Positions 8,352 through 17,408 of a DNA stretch of 64,000 bases are shown here, one piece after another (position 1 is the stretch's first letter; the number at the start of each line of letters is the position of its first letter). Below the pieces are notes generated by a model. That model searched no databases. It was not told the origin of the DNA and saw only the letters and a program-made list of their open reading frames with translations. The position numbers and the translations under genes are program-made. Source of the stretch: Rubricella aquisinus (GTDB taxonomy: Bacteria > Pseudomonadota > Alphaproteobacteria > Rhodobacterales > Rhodobacteraceae); the NCBI RefSeq assembly GCF_014199445.1, contig NZ_JACIJS010000001.1:538100-602099 (forward strand), read 5' to 3'.

Positions 8352-8369
8352 TGAACAGTACGGTGTTCA
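8352..8369. promoter_or_regulatory. Putative TetR autoregulatory operator
   Basis: An 18-bp interrupted palindrome, TGAACA-GTACGG-TGTTCA, 44 bases upstream of the TetR start codon. Read on the minus strand it contains ACCGTACTGTTC, a one-base variant of ACCGTACAGTTC found at 7986-7997. Confidence 0.5.
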
Positions 8370-8413
8370 CCTAGGCGTGATCGCGTCAGCCCAAGCAACA
8401 AATTCCAAAGGCC

Positions 8414-9043
8414 ATGACCGCAACCGACACCGATATCGAAAAGCCAAAAGGCCGCAAACACGATCAGGTGATTGCCGGCGCGCGTCAGGTGTTCATGGAG
8501 CAGGGGTTCGAGGGTGCCAGCGTCGATGACATCGCGCGGGTCGCCAATGTGTCCAAGGCCACGCTATACAGCTATTTCCCGGATAAACGCCTGTTGTTCA
8601 TCGCAGTGCTGAAGGAGGAATGCGCCCGGCAGGCGCAACTGACCTTTGCCGTGGATGACAACGTGAAACCGTCTGCCGCCCTGTTGCAGGAGGCAAAACG
8701 CTTCGTCCGGTTTCTGGCTTCCCCCATCGCGCTCAATATGTTTCGGGTGGTGATCGCGGAAAGCCAGCGTTTTCCCGAGATCGGACATGAGTTCTACAGA
8801 TCCGGCCCGGGCCGATCCCGCCAGCGGATGATCGAATATTTCGACGCCGCGATAGAGCGTGGGGAGTTAGCGATTGACGATTGTGCCGTCGCGGCAGACC
8901 AGTTTGCCGAGCTTTGCAAATCCGATTGCTTCTACAAGATCATGCTCAACATGAGCGATGGCATGACAGAGGTCGAAATGGACCAGATCGCCCATGAGGC
9001 GGTCAAAACGTTTCTGGCACGCTACGGCACGGACCTGTCGTAG
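8414..9043 (+). CDS. TetR/AcrR-family transcriptional regulator
   Basis: A 209-residue repressor. The N-terminal helix-turn-helix is clear: ARQVFMEQGFEGASVDDIARVANVSKATLYSYFPDKRLLF at about residues 22-62. The C-terminal ligand domain is helical, and ends in a region (about 100-200) of the AefR/AcrR C-terminal type seen in many alphaproteobacterial efflux regulators. No efflux pump is adjacent; the only likely target visible is the 68-residue exported protein upstream, whose promoter shares its operator core. The inducing ligand is unknown. Confidence 0.83.
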   Translation: MTATDTDIEKPKGRKHDQVIAGARQVFMEQGFEGASVDDIARVANVSKATLYSYFPDKRLLFIAVLKEECARQAQLTFAVDDNVKPSAALLQEAKRFVRFLASPIALNMFRVVIAESQRFPEIGHEFYRSGPGRSRQRMIEYFDAAIERGELAIDDCAVAADQFAELCKSDCFYKIMLNMSDGMTEVEMDQIAHEAVKTFLARYGTDLS

Positions 9044-9147
9044 CTTTAACGCTTTATTCACTCATAACTCACGGCACCCAAGCGGCCCCATAGCCTAGGC
9101 TCGTGGCGCGCGACCGTCGCGCTGACCCACAAGAAGGAGCGTTTGTT

Positions 9148-9465
9148 ATGGGAAGTGTGAGTTTCACGATTGATGCCAGAAATTCTGGCGGTGTCGAGGT
9201 GTCGTTCAGGTCAAACACCTCGTCCGGTACGTTGTATTTCGACGGGATGGCCAGCCCCGGCAATCCGGCCAACTACACCAATAATGAGCTGCCCTCTGGC
9301 CCCTATGCCTTCCAGATCCGCAATCAGGATGGGTTTCAGAATATCAGCACCCATGTCAGCCCCAACAGCCTGACGGTGGACGGCAAGCCCGTTGAGTTTC
9401 AATTCGTCACCCATGCCGAGGATGAGGACCATTTCGATCAGATGGTCCTGTATTTCGACCTTTAG
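9148..9465 (+). CDS. Hypothetical protein, 105 residues
   Basis: Not recognised. The ATG at 9148 has a strong AAGAAGGAG. The sequence is rich in alternating Ser/Thr/Asn and aromatic residues (VSFTIDARNSGGVEVSF, TLYFDGMASPGNPANY, VEFQFVTHAEDEDHF), suggesting an all-beta sandwich. There is no signal peptide or membrane segment. It stands alone with a hairpin after the stop. Could be a small lectin-like or structural protein; no function is claimed. Confidence 0.55.
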   Translation: MGSVSFTIDARNSGGVEVSFRSNTSSGTLYFDGMASPGNPANYTNNELPSGPYAFQIRNQDGFQNISTHVSPNSLTVDGKPVEFQFVTHAEDEDHFDQMVLYFDL

Positions 9466-9469
9466 CATC

Positions 9470-9518
9470 GCAAGCATCAGGGTGGCGGGAATGGCTCGTG
9501 ACCCTGATCGCCGCTTGC
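9470..9518. terminator. Stem-loop after 105-residue gene
   Basis: GCAAGC (9470-9475) plus ATCAGGGT (9476-9483) pair with ACCCTGAT (9501-9508) and GCTTGC (9513-9518), with a four-base bulge. No T-run follows. Confidence 0.4.
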
Positions 9519-9574
9519 GCCATGCGCGCAAATCCCCCACGCTACATTCAAAAGTGACTTAGGGGAGACGATCC

Positions 9575-10687
9575 ATGCGTACACGCGCCGCCGTGGCCTA
9601 TCAGGCCGGAAAACCGCTTGAAGTGACCGAAGTGAACCTTGACGGCCCGCGCGCCGGTGAGGTGCTGGTCGAGATTATGGCGACGGGTATCTGTCACACG
9701 GATGAATTCACCCGCTCTGGCGCTGACCCGGAAGGGCTGTTTCCTGCGATCCTTGGTCATGAGGGTGCGGGCATCGTGCGGGAGGTCGGCCCCGGTGTGA
9801 CCTCCCTTGAGGTGGGTGATCACGTTATTCCGCTCTATACGCCTGAATGTCGGGAATGCGATTACTGCCTGCATCCCAAAACGAACCTCTGCCAATCGAT
9901 CCGGGAGACGCAGGGCAAAGGCGTGATGCCCGATGGCACCAGCCGCTTTACCACGCTCGATGGTGATCCGATCCACCACTATATGGGCACCTCCACCTTC
10001 TCCAACTTTACGGTGATGCCAGAGATTGCTGCGGCCAAGATTCGCAAGGACGCGCCGTTTGATATGGTCTGCTATATCGGTTGCGGTGTGACGACCGGGA
10101 TCGGTGCAGTGATCAACACCGCCAAGGTCGAAATCGGCAGCCGTGCGATTGTATTCGGGCTGGGCGGTATTGGCCTCAACGTCATTCAGGGCCTGCGCCT
10201 TGCAGGTGCGGATCAGATCGTCGGCGTGGACATCAATCCCGGCAAGGTTGAGATGGCGACACGCTTTGGCATGACCGATTACGTCAACCCGACGGAAGTA
10301 GAGGGCGATCTGGTGCCCTACCTCGTGGCGCTGACGAAAGGGGGCGCGGATTACACGTTCGACGCGACGGGCAATGTGCAGGTGATGCGCGCGGCCCTCG
10401 AATCCGCACATAAGGGCTGGGGCGAATCGATCATCATCGGCGTGGCGCCAGCCGGGGCGGAAATCAGCACGCGCCCCTTCCAGCTTGTCACCGGGCGAAG
10501 CTGGCGCGGCACGGCCTTTGGCGGCGCGCGGGGCCGGACGGACGTGCCAAAGATCGTGGATTGGTACATGGACGGCAAGATTGAGATTGATCCGATGATC
10601 ACCCACAAGCTCAAGCTGGAGGAGATCAACACCGGCTTTGATCTGATGCATGAGGGCAAATCCATCCGCGCAGTCGTGGAGTTCTGA
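9575..10687 (+). CDS. adhC: S-(hydroxymethyl)glutathione dehydrogenase / class III ADH
   Basis: A 370-residue zinc- and NAD-dependent alcohol dehydrogenase, the glutathione-dependent formaldehyde oxidation enzyme (also S-nitrosoglutathione reductase). Catalytic zinc ligands Cys40 and His62 with Glu63 are present, the structural zinc site is Cys92, 95, 98 and 106 (CRECDYC then C), and the NAD fold shows FGLGGIGLNV. Length is normal for the class. The usual partner S-formylglutathione hydrolase is not next to it; a PPP phosphatase follows after 22 bases and may be co-transcribed. Confidence 0.92.
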   Translation: MRTRAAVAYQAGKPLEVTEVNLDGPRAGEVLVEIMATGICHTDEFTRSGADPEGLFPAILGHEGAGIVREVGPGVTSLEVGDHVIPLYTPECRECDYCLHPKTNLCQSIRETQGKGVMPDGTSRFTTLDGDPIHHYMGTSTFSNFTVMPEIAAAKIRKDAPFDMVCYIGCGVTTGIGAVINTAKVEIGSRAIVFGLGGIGLNVIQGLRLAGADQIVGVDINPGKVEMATRFGMTDYVNPTEVEGDLVPYLVALTKGGADYTFDATGNVQVMRAALESAHKGWGESIIIGVAPAGAEISTRPFQLVTGRSWRGTAFGGARGRTDVPKIVDWYMDGKIEIDPMITHKLKLEEINTGFDLMHEGKSIRAVVEF

Positions 10688-10709
10688 TGCGGCAAAAGCA
10701 GCCCTCCCG

Positions 10710-11444
10710 ATGACCACCGCCTATGCCATTGGCGATGTCCATGGCCACCTTGATAAGCTGCGCGCGGCCCATGACCTGATCGCGGCGGACCGGGATCGGA
10801 CGGGCAATGATGCGCCCGTGATCCATCTGGGCGATCTGGTGGATCGCGGGCCGCACAGTGCCGAGGTGATGGATTACGTCATCGAAACCGTGGCCCGCGA
10901 TCCGCGCAATCGGGTGATCCTTGGCAATCATGACCGGATGTTCGCGTGGTTTCTGGAGGATCAGCCGCGCCATGATCCGAAGCTTTTCGAGGGCCTTTCA
11001 TGGCTGCACCAGCGGCTTGGCGGTCAGATGACCCTTGCTTCCTATGGCATTGATCCGACCGGTCCGCCGGAAGATGTGCACCGGGAGGCGCGGGCGCGCG
11101 TTCCCCAGTCTCATGTGAACTTCATCCGTGAGCGCCCCCTGACGCAGGCCATGGGAGAGCTTTTCTTTGTCCATGCCGGGTTGCGGTCGGGTGTGCCGAT
11201 CCCGGAGCAGACGGTCGAGGATATGCTCTGGATCAGGGAGGATTTCCTGATGGACACCCATGATCATGGGCCGGTCGTGGTGCATGGGCATACACCTGTG
11301 GAGGAGGTTGTGCACCATGGCACGCGCATCGGGCTTGATACCGGGGCGGCGTTTGGCGGGCCGCTCAGTCCCGTGGTGTTTGAAGGTCGGGCTGCGTTTC
11401 TGCTGACCCCGACAGGTCGGGCGCCGGTTCCGTCTGCGCGTTAG
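10710..11444 (+). CDS. PPP-family metallophosphoesterase
   Basis: A 244-residue calcineurin-type phosphoesterase of the bacterial serine/threonine phosphatase-1 group. Dinuclear metal motifs are all present: AIGDVHGH, GDLVDRGPHS, LGNHDR, FVHAGLRSG and VVHGHTPVE. The start is the ATG at 10710, from which the GDVHG motif begins at the usual distance; there is no strong ribosome site. Its 3' end overlaps the convergent YihY gene by 80 bases. The protein is a distant paralogue of the phosphatase at 58107-58874. Substrate, protein or nucleotide (diadenosine polyphosphate), is unknown. Confidence 0.82.
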   Translation: MTTAYAIGDVHGHLDKLRAAHDLIAADRDRTGNDAPVIHLGDLVDRGPHSAEVMDYVIETVARDPRNRVILGNHDRMFAWFLEDQPRHDPKLFEGLSWLHQRLGGQMTLASYGIDPTGPPEDVHREARARVPQSHVNFIRERPLTQAMGELFFVHAGLRSGVPIPEQTVEDMLWIREDFLMDTHDHGPVVVHGHTPVEEVVHHGTRIGLDTGAAFGGPLSPVVFEGRAAFLLTPTGRAPVPSAR

Positions 11445-12300
11445 ATTTGCGCACCGTTGCAATCTCCACGTCCAGAGCCGCGCCCAGCAACACGGCAAAC
11501 GCGCTGACGAAAAACCACATGATGAGCGCGATAACCGCCCCGAGAGAGCCGTAAACCTCGTTATAATTCCCGAAATTCGACAGGTATTGCGAAAACGCGA
11601 TGGAGCCCGCGATCCAAAGCAGGCTCGCCATGACCGCGCCATGGGTGATCCACACATCTGAGGCACGATGCGCGCGGCGCGGTCCGAACTGGTAGAGCGC
11701 CCCGATCCCCACGATGATCGCCGTGATCGCGACGGCCCAGCGCACCAATTGCACCGCCAATTCCGCAAACGGGCCAAGTGCGAGAAAGGCCAGAACCGCA
11801 GGCGTGATCACAACAGCGGCCAAGGCGATCAGCACCACGCCGACCAACAGCCCTGTGAGCATAAACGCGATGGCCAGATGCGCGAAAAAGTGGCGTCGCT
11901 CCGCCCCGCCATGGACAATCGCCACCCCGTCGATCAGCGCGGCCACACCCGCCCTTGCGGACCACATCGCAAAGGCCAGACCAATCAGCCCGGCCAGCCC
12001 GGAATTCCCCTGCTCGCTCAGCAGGATGCGCACCATCTGCGCGGTCAGGAGATCATGCACCTCCTCCGGCACGAACGCGGCGAGCATCGCGATATGATCA
12101 AGGATCACCGCCGGATCCGCCACATAGCTGTAGATCGCGATCACGGCACCGATTGCGGGAAACACCGCGAGCATCGCGAAAAAGGCGATCCCGGCAGAGA
12201 TCAGGTTGAGCCTGTTCTGCCCGATGGACGCCGCGACGCGGGCGATCACCACCCGCCATTCGCGCCACCCTAATCCAGCCAGTGGTTCAGGCCGCGGCAT
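11365..12300 (-). CDS. YihY/UPF0761-family membrane protein
   Basis: A 311-residue inner-membrane protein with six or seven hydrophobic helices. The family pattern is visible: LISAGIAFFAMLAVFPAIGAV in the first helix, NSGLAGLIGLAFAMWSARAGVAAL in the middle, and NEVYGSLGAVIALIMWFF near the end. Formerly mislabelled ribonuclease BN; its function is unknown. The ATG at 12300 overlaps the ArgE-like stop by 14 bases, so the pair is probably co-transcribed. The last 80 bases overlap the convergent phosphatase gene. Confidence 0.8.
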   Translation of the reverse strand: MPRPEPLAGLGWREWRVVIARVAASIGQNRLNLISAGIAFFAMLAVFPAIGAVIAIYSYVADPAVILDHIAMLAAFVPEEVHDLLTAQMVRILLSEQGNSGLAGLIGLAFAMWSARAGVAALIDGVAIVHGGAERRHFFAHLAIAFMLTGLLVGVVLIALAAVVITPAVLAFLALGPFAELAVQLVRWAVAITAIIVGIGALYQFGPRRAHRASDVWITHGAVMASLLWIAGSIAFSQYLSNFGNYNEVYGSLGAVIALIMWFFVSAFAVLLGAALDVEIATVRKSNAQTEPAPDLSGSAETQPDLQTPRD

Positions 12301-13453
12301 GGTCCGCAATCAGACGCCGGATAAACGTCTCTCCCGCATCAAGCTGAGATATCTCTATGAATTCGTTGGGCTGGTGGGCCTGTGCGATATCGCCCGGGCC
12401 GCAGACCACGGTCGAAAAGCCCCGCTCCTGAAATTGCCCGGCTTCGGTGCCATAGGCGACGCGGGTGTCAGTGTTATCCCCCGTGAGCCGCCGGGCGAGT
12501 GGCTCCGCCGCGCCGTTTTCTTCGGGCGCGCAGCCCTCGACCATGGCGACGATATCGACGTCGATGCGGGCCTCTGGGCGGATAGCTTGAATCTCGGCCT
12601 CCATCCGGGCGACTTCTGCCTGATAACGCATCAGCCAATCGGACAGCCGCTCTGACGGGACGGTGCGAATGTCGGTCATGAATTCGCAGTGTTTCGCGGT
12701 GATGTTATGCGCCGTGCCGCCCGCGATCGTGCCTGCGTGCAGCGTGGTGTAGGGCGGAATGAACCCCTCATTGCGGGCATCGAACGGCGCGGCGCGGTTT
12801 TCCGCCATTCGCGCATCAAGCCAGCAGATCAGCTTTGCCGCGACCATGACCGCCGGCACGCCCTGATCCACCATCGACGAATGGACCTCATATCCATGCA
12901 CCGTGGTGTTGACCGCTAAACAGCCCTTATGCCCTGTCACAACCTTCATCATCGTCGGCTCCCCAACGATACAAGCGGCGGCGGGCGGTAATTGTTCCCT
13001 CATATGGTCGATCATCGGCGGTGCGCCGGTGCAGCCGACCTCCTCATCATAGGAAATCGCGATCTGGATCGGGCGTTTCAGACCGGCCTTAAGCATGTCA
13101 GGGACGAGCGCGAGGGCGGTGGCGACAAAGCCTTTCATGTCGCAAGAGCCACGGCCATAGAGCCGCCCATCCCGCTCAACCAAGGTCCATGGATCGGTGT
13201 CCCATGCCTGTCCTTCGACGGGCACGACATCGGAATGCCCTGACAGAATCGTCCCGCCCGCGACATCCGGCCCGATATGGGCGTAGAGGTTCGCTTTGTC
13301 CTCCGTCGGGTGGGGCACACGCGTTGCGGTGATGCCATGATCCGCCAGATAGCTTTCCACGAATTCAATCAGCGGCAGGTTCGTCTGATCCGAGACGGTC
13401 GGAAAAGAGACCAGTTTTTCAAGCATTTCTTTTGGTGTGTAGGCCGTGGGCAT
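12287..13453 (-). CDS. argE: Acetylornithine deacetylase (ArgE-like M20 peptidase)
   Basis: A 388-residue zinc amidohydrolase of the M20 family, expected to release acetate from N-acetylornithine. Metal and catalytic motifs: ILSGHSDVVP (His and Asp), GRGSCDMKGF (bridging Asp), SYDEEVGCTGA (Glu pair) and VCGPGDIAQAHQPNEF near the C terminus (final His). The ATG at 13453 starts MPTAYTPKEML; the frame stays open upstream but into the divergent transporter leader. Another M20 deacylase acting on a different N-acyl amino acid is possible. Confidence 0.87.
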   Translation of the reverse strand: MPTAYTPKEMLEKLVSFPTVSDQTNLPLIEFVESYLADHGITATRVPHPTEDKANLYAHIGPDVAGGTILSGHSDVVPVEGQAWDTDPWTLVERDGRLYGRGSCDMKGFVATALALVPDMLKAGLKRPIQIAISYDEEVGCTGAPPMIDHMREQLPPAAACIVGEPTMMKVVTGHKGCLAVNTTVHGYEVHSSMVDQGVPAVMVAAKLICWLDARMAENRAAPFDARNEGFIPPYTTLHAGTIAGGTAHNITAKHCEFMTDIRTVPSERLSDWLMRYQAEVARMEAEIQAIRPEARIDVDIVAMVEGCAPEENGAAEPLARRLTGDNTDTRVAYGTEAGQFQERGFSTVVCGPGDIAQAHQPNEFIEISQLDAGETFIRRLIADHAAA

Positions 13454-13606
13454 CTTGCGCGCTCCTCGCGTTGATCTGATGCCAAGCTGCCCCCATGCGC
13501 GACGTAAGGTCAACGCCCGTTTACAGATTGCCAGAGGGATAAGAGCCGTGTTTACTGATTTTAACAAACGGTCAAAAACGACCTGGCGTTCGACAGGGAC
13601 GATTAT

Positions 13607-14602
13607 ATGCGCGATGAGATCGCTCCACTTCTTGATGTTGTGGATTTGCACACTGTGTTTCAGACCCGTGGCGGGGATGTCCACGCGGTCAATTCTGTGA
13701 GTTTTAGCGTGGCACCGGGCGAGTTGCTTGGCGTTGTGGGCGAAAGTGGCTCAGGGAAATCTGTGACGATGATGTCGCTGATGGGGCTTTTGCCCAGTTC
13801 GGCACGGGTCGAGGCGCAAGCGGTCAATTTCGAGGGGCGCAATATTCGCGATATGTCCGACGACGCGCTGCGTGTGCTGCGCGGGCGGGATGTGGGATTT
13901 GTGTTTCAGGATCCGATGACATCGCTCAATCCGGTGTTCACGGTTGGGTATCAGTTGACCGAAGCGCTGCGCACGCATCTGGGGAAATCAAAGAAAGAGG
14001 CCCGCGCCCGCGCGGCAGAAATGCTGTCGCTGGTCGGTATTCCCGATGCGAAAGCGCGGCTCAATGATTACCCACACCAGTTTTCGGGCGGGATGCGGCA
14101 GCGGGTGATGATCGCGATGGCGCTTGCCTGTGATCCGAAACTCCTGATCGCGGATGAGCCGACGACCGCGCTGGATGTGACGATCCAGGCGCAAATTCTG
14201 GAATTGGTGAAGGGCCTTCGCCAGAAAATGGGCATGGGCATCGTCTGGATCACCCATGACCTTGGCGTGGTGGCCGGGATCGCGGATCGGGTGATGGTGA
14301 TGTATGGCGGGCAGATCGTGGAGCAGGCACCGGTCAAGGAGCTGTTCGCAAACCCACAGCATCCCTACACCATTGCGCTTTTGGAAACCCTGCCGAGCCT
14401 CACGGGAGAGCGGCCGGAGCGTCTGCGCTCCATCGACGGGCAACCGCCCATTTTGGGTGCAAAGCTGACCTCCTGCCCGTTTGCCGCGCGCTGCCGTCAG
14501 GTGATGGACCGTTGCCACCGCGAAAACCCCACCCGCCGGGAGGTGAAAGCAGGCCATGACGTCGCCTGCTGGTGGGACGCGACACAGGGGGGGGCTGCCT
14601 GA
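13607..14602 (+). CDS. Peptide ABC transporter ATP-binding protein (DppD/OppD type)
   Basis: A 331-residue ATPase of a dipeptide/oligopeptide importer. Walker [10 protein letters not shown]-loop [13 protein letters not shown], signature FSGGMRQRV and Walker [13 protein letters not shown] are all intact; the C-terminal CPFAARC segment is the cysteine-containing OppD/DppD tail that can carry an iron-sulfur cluster. AGGGA precedes the ATG. It opens a five-gene operon in the unusual order ATPase, ATPase, binding protein, permease, permease. The DppF-like gene begins at its stop codon. Confidence 0.9.
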   Translation: MRDEIAPLLDVVDLHTVFQTRGGDVHAVNSVSFSVAPGELLGVVGESGSGKSVTMMSLMGLLPSSARVEAQAVNFEGRNIRDMSDDALRVLRGRDVGFVFQDPMTSLNPVFTVGYQLTEALRTHLGKSKKEARARAAEMLSLVGIPDAKARLNDYPHQFSGGMRQRVMIAMALACDPKLLIADEPTTALDVTIQAQILELVKGLRQKMGMGIVWITHDLGVVAGIADRVMVMYGGQIVEQAPVKELFANPQHPYTIALLETLPSLTGERPERLRSIDGQPPILGAKLTSCPFAARCRQVMDRCHRENPTRREVKAGHDVACWWDATQGGAA

Positions 14603-15594
14603 TGCGCGACGATGTAGAGGGCAAACCGCTCGTTGAGGTGCGAAACCTCAAGATGTATTTTCCGATCTATAAAGGCATCCTGCGCCGTCAGGTCGGTCAG
14701 GTAAAAGCCGTCGATGACGTGAGTTTCACCGTGCATGAGGGGGAGACCCTTGGCCTTGTCGGCGAGTCTGGTTGTGGGAAGTCCACTTGCGGGCGGGCGA
14801 TCCTGCGGCTTTATGATCCGACGGATGGGTCGGTGATCCTTGATGGGACGGACATTGCGTCGCTCAACACAGATGATCTGCGCCAGATGCGGACAGATAT
14901 GCAGATGATCTTTCAGGATCCGCAGGCCTCGTTGAACCCGAAAATGACGGTGGAGCGGATCATCTCCGAGCCATTGATCGAACACCGCAAGGGCATGTCG
15001 GCCAAAGAGCGGTCCGATCGGGTGGGGGAGTTGATGGATGCGGTGGGCCTGAACCGGACCTTCGCCAATCGCTATCCGCATGAATTTTCCGGCGGGCAGC
15101 GTCAGCGGATCGGCATTGCCCGCGCGCTGGCCCTGTCGCCCCGGTTTATCGTCTGTGATGAGCCGATTGCGGCCCTTGACGTGTCCATTCAGGCGCAGGT
15201 CGTGAATCTGTTGGAGGATTTGCAGCAAAAGATGGGGCTGACCTATCTGTTCATCTCCCATGATCTGAGCATGGTGCGCCATTTGGCGACGCGGGTCGCG
15301 GTGATGTATCTGGGGCAGATCATGGAATTGGCGCCGTCCGGCCAACTCTATTCCGACCCGAAACACCCCTATACCAAGGCGCTGCTGTCCGCCGTGCCAG
15401 AGCCGGACCCGCGAGAGGAATCGCGCCGCGACCGCATCATCCTTCAGGGCGACGTGCCAAGCCCGGCAAACCCGCCCACAGGCTGCAATTTCTGCACCCG
15501 TTGCCCGGTGGCGCAGCCCCTGTGCCACCAAGTGTCCCCCGACTGGCGAGAGATCGAACCGGGGCGGTTTGTGTCCTGCCATTTCGCTGAATAA
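14602..15594 (+). CDS. Peptide ABC transporter ATP-binding protein (DppF/OppF type)
   Basis: A 330-residue ATPase partnering the preceding one. Walker [11 protein letters not shown]-loop [13 protein letters not shown], signature FSGGQRQRI and Walker [13 protein letters not shown] are intact, with the DppF-type tail [11 protein letters not shown]. The start at 14602 shares its A with the upstream stop (TGATG), indicating coupled translation. Confidence 0.9.
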   Translation: MRDDVEGKPLVEVRNLKMYFPIYKGILRRQVGQVKAVDDVSFTVHEGETLGLVGESGCGKSTCGRAILRLYDPTDGSVILDGTDIASLNTDDLRQMRTDMQMIFQDPQASLNPKMTVERIISEPLIEHRKGMSAKERSDRVGELMDAVGLNRTFANRYPHEFSGGQRQRIGIARALALSPRFIVCDEPIAALDVSIQAQVVNLLEDLQQKMGLTYLFISHDLSMVRHLATRVAVMYLGQIMELAPSGQLYSDPKHPYTKALLSAVPEPDPREESRRDRIILQGDVPSPANPPTGCNFCTRCPVAQPLCHQVSPDWREIEPGRFVSCHFAE

Positions 15595-15644
15595 CCACCA
15601 GAGGCGCAAAAGCGTCCAAACCTATCCAACAAGGAGAGTAAAAA

Positions 15645-17339
15645 ATGAAACTTCGAAGCATTCTGATTGGGGCGACCGCCCTTGTCGCTGCGACGTCGGC
15701 CCATGCCGAGCGTGCCAGCGATGGTCAGCTCAACATCATCTATTGGCAGGCCCCGTCCCTGCTGAACCCGTATCTGTCGGGCGGCACCAAAGAACTGGAA
15801 GCCGCGTCGCTCGTGATTGAGCCGCTCGCGCGCTATAACGAAGTGGGCCAGATGGTGCCGTTCCTCGTTGATGAGATCCCGACCGTGGAAAACGGCGGCG
15901 TGTCCGAGGATTTGACGACGATCACCTGGAAAATCTCCGATGGCATCACGTGGTCCGACGGCACGCCGCTGACGGCTGAGGATGCGATCTTCACGTGGCA
16001 GTATTGTACGCATCCCGAAGGCGGCTGCGCGCAGGCCACCAATTTCTCCGACGTTGAGAGCATGGAAGCGCTGGACAGCCAGACGCTGAAAATCACATTC
16101 TCCGTCCCCAAACCATTCCCCTATGGCCCGTTTGTCGGCGCGCAGTCCCCGATTATCCAGAAAGCACAGTTTGAAAACTGCGTCGGCACGCTGGCCGTGA
16201 CCTGCTCGGATGAGAATTTCGCGCCCATTGGCACCGGCCCCTTTGTCGTCACCGATTTCAAGGCGAACGATGTCGCGACCTTTGCCGCGAATGAAAACTA
16301 CCGCGATCCGAACAAGCCCGCCTTCGCGACCGTGAATTTCAAGGGTGGCGGCGATGCGGCATCGGCTGCGCGCTCCGTTCTGGAAACGGGTGAGTTTGAC
16401 TATGCGTGGAACCTTCAGGTCGAGCCTGAGATCCTGACCGCGATGGAAGCCGCAGGCCGGGGGGAGATCATCTCCGCATTCGGCACCTCGGTGGAACGTC
16501 TTATGGTGAACTTCACCAATCCTGACCCGGCGCTGGGCGATGAGCGCGCGACCGTGGCGCATCCACATCCGTTCCTGACGGACACGGCTGTGACCCGCGC
16601 GATGTCCATCGCGATTGACCGCGAAATCCTCGTGATCGCGGGCTATGGCTCTGCCGGGCAGGAAACCTGCAACGTGCTCCCGGCACCTGCGGCGTTTGCC
16701 TCCCCCAACAACGAATGGTGCAAGAATTACGACCCGGATGAGGCAAACCGCATCCTTGATGAGGCCGGTTGGGAAATGCAGTCCGATGGCGTGCGCGCCA
16801 AGGACGGCGTGCGCCTGAGCGTGCTCTATCAGACCTCCACCAACTCTGTGCGTCAGGGCACACAGGCGTTGATCAAGCAGATGTGGGAAGCCATCGGGAT
16901 CGAAACCGAATTGCGCAACATCGACGCGTCCGTGTTCTTTGGTGGGGATCAGTCCAGCCCGGACACGTTCCAGAAGTTCTTTGCCGATATCGAAATGTAT
17001 ACCAACAATTTCGATGGAACGGACCCAGAGGCCTATATGGGCAACTGGACCTGCGCCGAAATTCCCAGCCCGGATAACGCATGGCTTGGCATGAACATGC
17101 CGCGCTTCTGCTCCGAGGAATATGACGCGCTGGCCGCCGAATTGTCCGGCACCGCTGCACTGGAGGAGCGTGCGCGCATCGCCATCGCGATGAACGATAT
17201 GCTGATGAACGCAGGCGCGATCATTCCGCTTATTCACCGGGGTGGTGTGTCTGCCCGGGCAAACTCCCTTGAGGGTGTTTTGATGAACGAGTGGGACAGC
17301 GAGCTGTGGAACGCCGCCGATTGGACCCGCTCCAACTAA
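15645..17339 (+). CDS. Peptide ABC transporter substrate-binding protein (family 5)
   Basis: A 564-residue periplasmic solute-binding protein of family 5 (DppA/OppA). A signal peptide MKLRSILIGATALVAATSAHA is followed by the family pattern: YWQAPSLLNPYLSGG, WKISDGITWSDGTPLTAEDAIFTW, and NAGAIIPLIHRGGVSA near the C terminus. It captures a peptide or similar ligand in the periplasm and delivers it to the DppB/DppC-like permeases. AAGGAGAG precedes the ATG. Ligand could be a peptide, an opine or a modified amino acid. A strong hairpin follows the stop. Confidence 0.9.
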   Translation: MKLRSILIGATALVAATSAHAERASDGQLNIIYWQAPSLLNPYLSGGTKELEAASLVIEPLARYNEVGQMVPFLVDEIPTVENGGVSEDLTTITWKISDGITWSDGTPLTAEDAIFTWQYCTHPEGGCAQATNFSDVESMEALDSQTLKITFSVPKPFPYGPFVGAQSPIIQKAQFENCVGTLAVTCSDENFAPIGTGPFVVTDFKANDVATFAANENYRDPNKPAFATVNFKGGGDAASAARSVLETGEFDYAWNLQVEPEILTAMEAAGRGEIISAFGTSVERLMVNFTNPDPALGDERATVAHPHPFLTDTAVTRAMSIAIDREILVIAGYGSAGQETCNVLPAPAAFASPNNEWCKNYDPDEANRILDEAGWEMQSDGVRAKDGVRLSVLYQTSTNSVRQGTQALIKQMWEAIGIETELRNIDASVFFGGDQSSPDTFQKFFADIEMYTNNFDGTDPEAYMGNWTCAEIPSPDNAWLGMNMPRFCSEEYDALAAELSGTAALEERARIAIAMNDMLMNAGAIIPLIHRGGVSARANSLEGVLMNEWDSELWNAADWTRSN

Positions 17340-17349
17340 TCTGACATTT

Positions 17350-17376
17350 GGGGTGGCGTTCGCGCCGCCCCATTTT
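17350..17376 (+). terminator. Intra-operon hairpin / partial terminator
   Basis: GGGGTGGCG (17350-17358), TTCG tetraloop, CGCCGCCCC (17363-17371), then ATTTTC. It lies between the binding-protein and permease genes, a usual place for a structure that keeps binding-protein mRNA more abundant than permease mRNA. Confidence 0.65.
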
Positions 17377-17408
17377 CGTTGCAAGACTGCTAACCCGAGG
17401 CGCCACCC

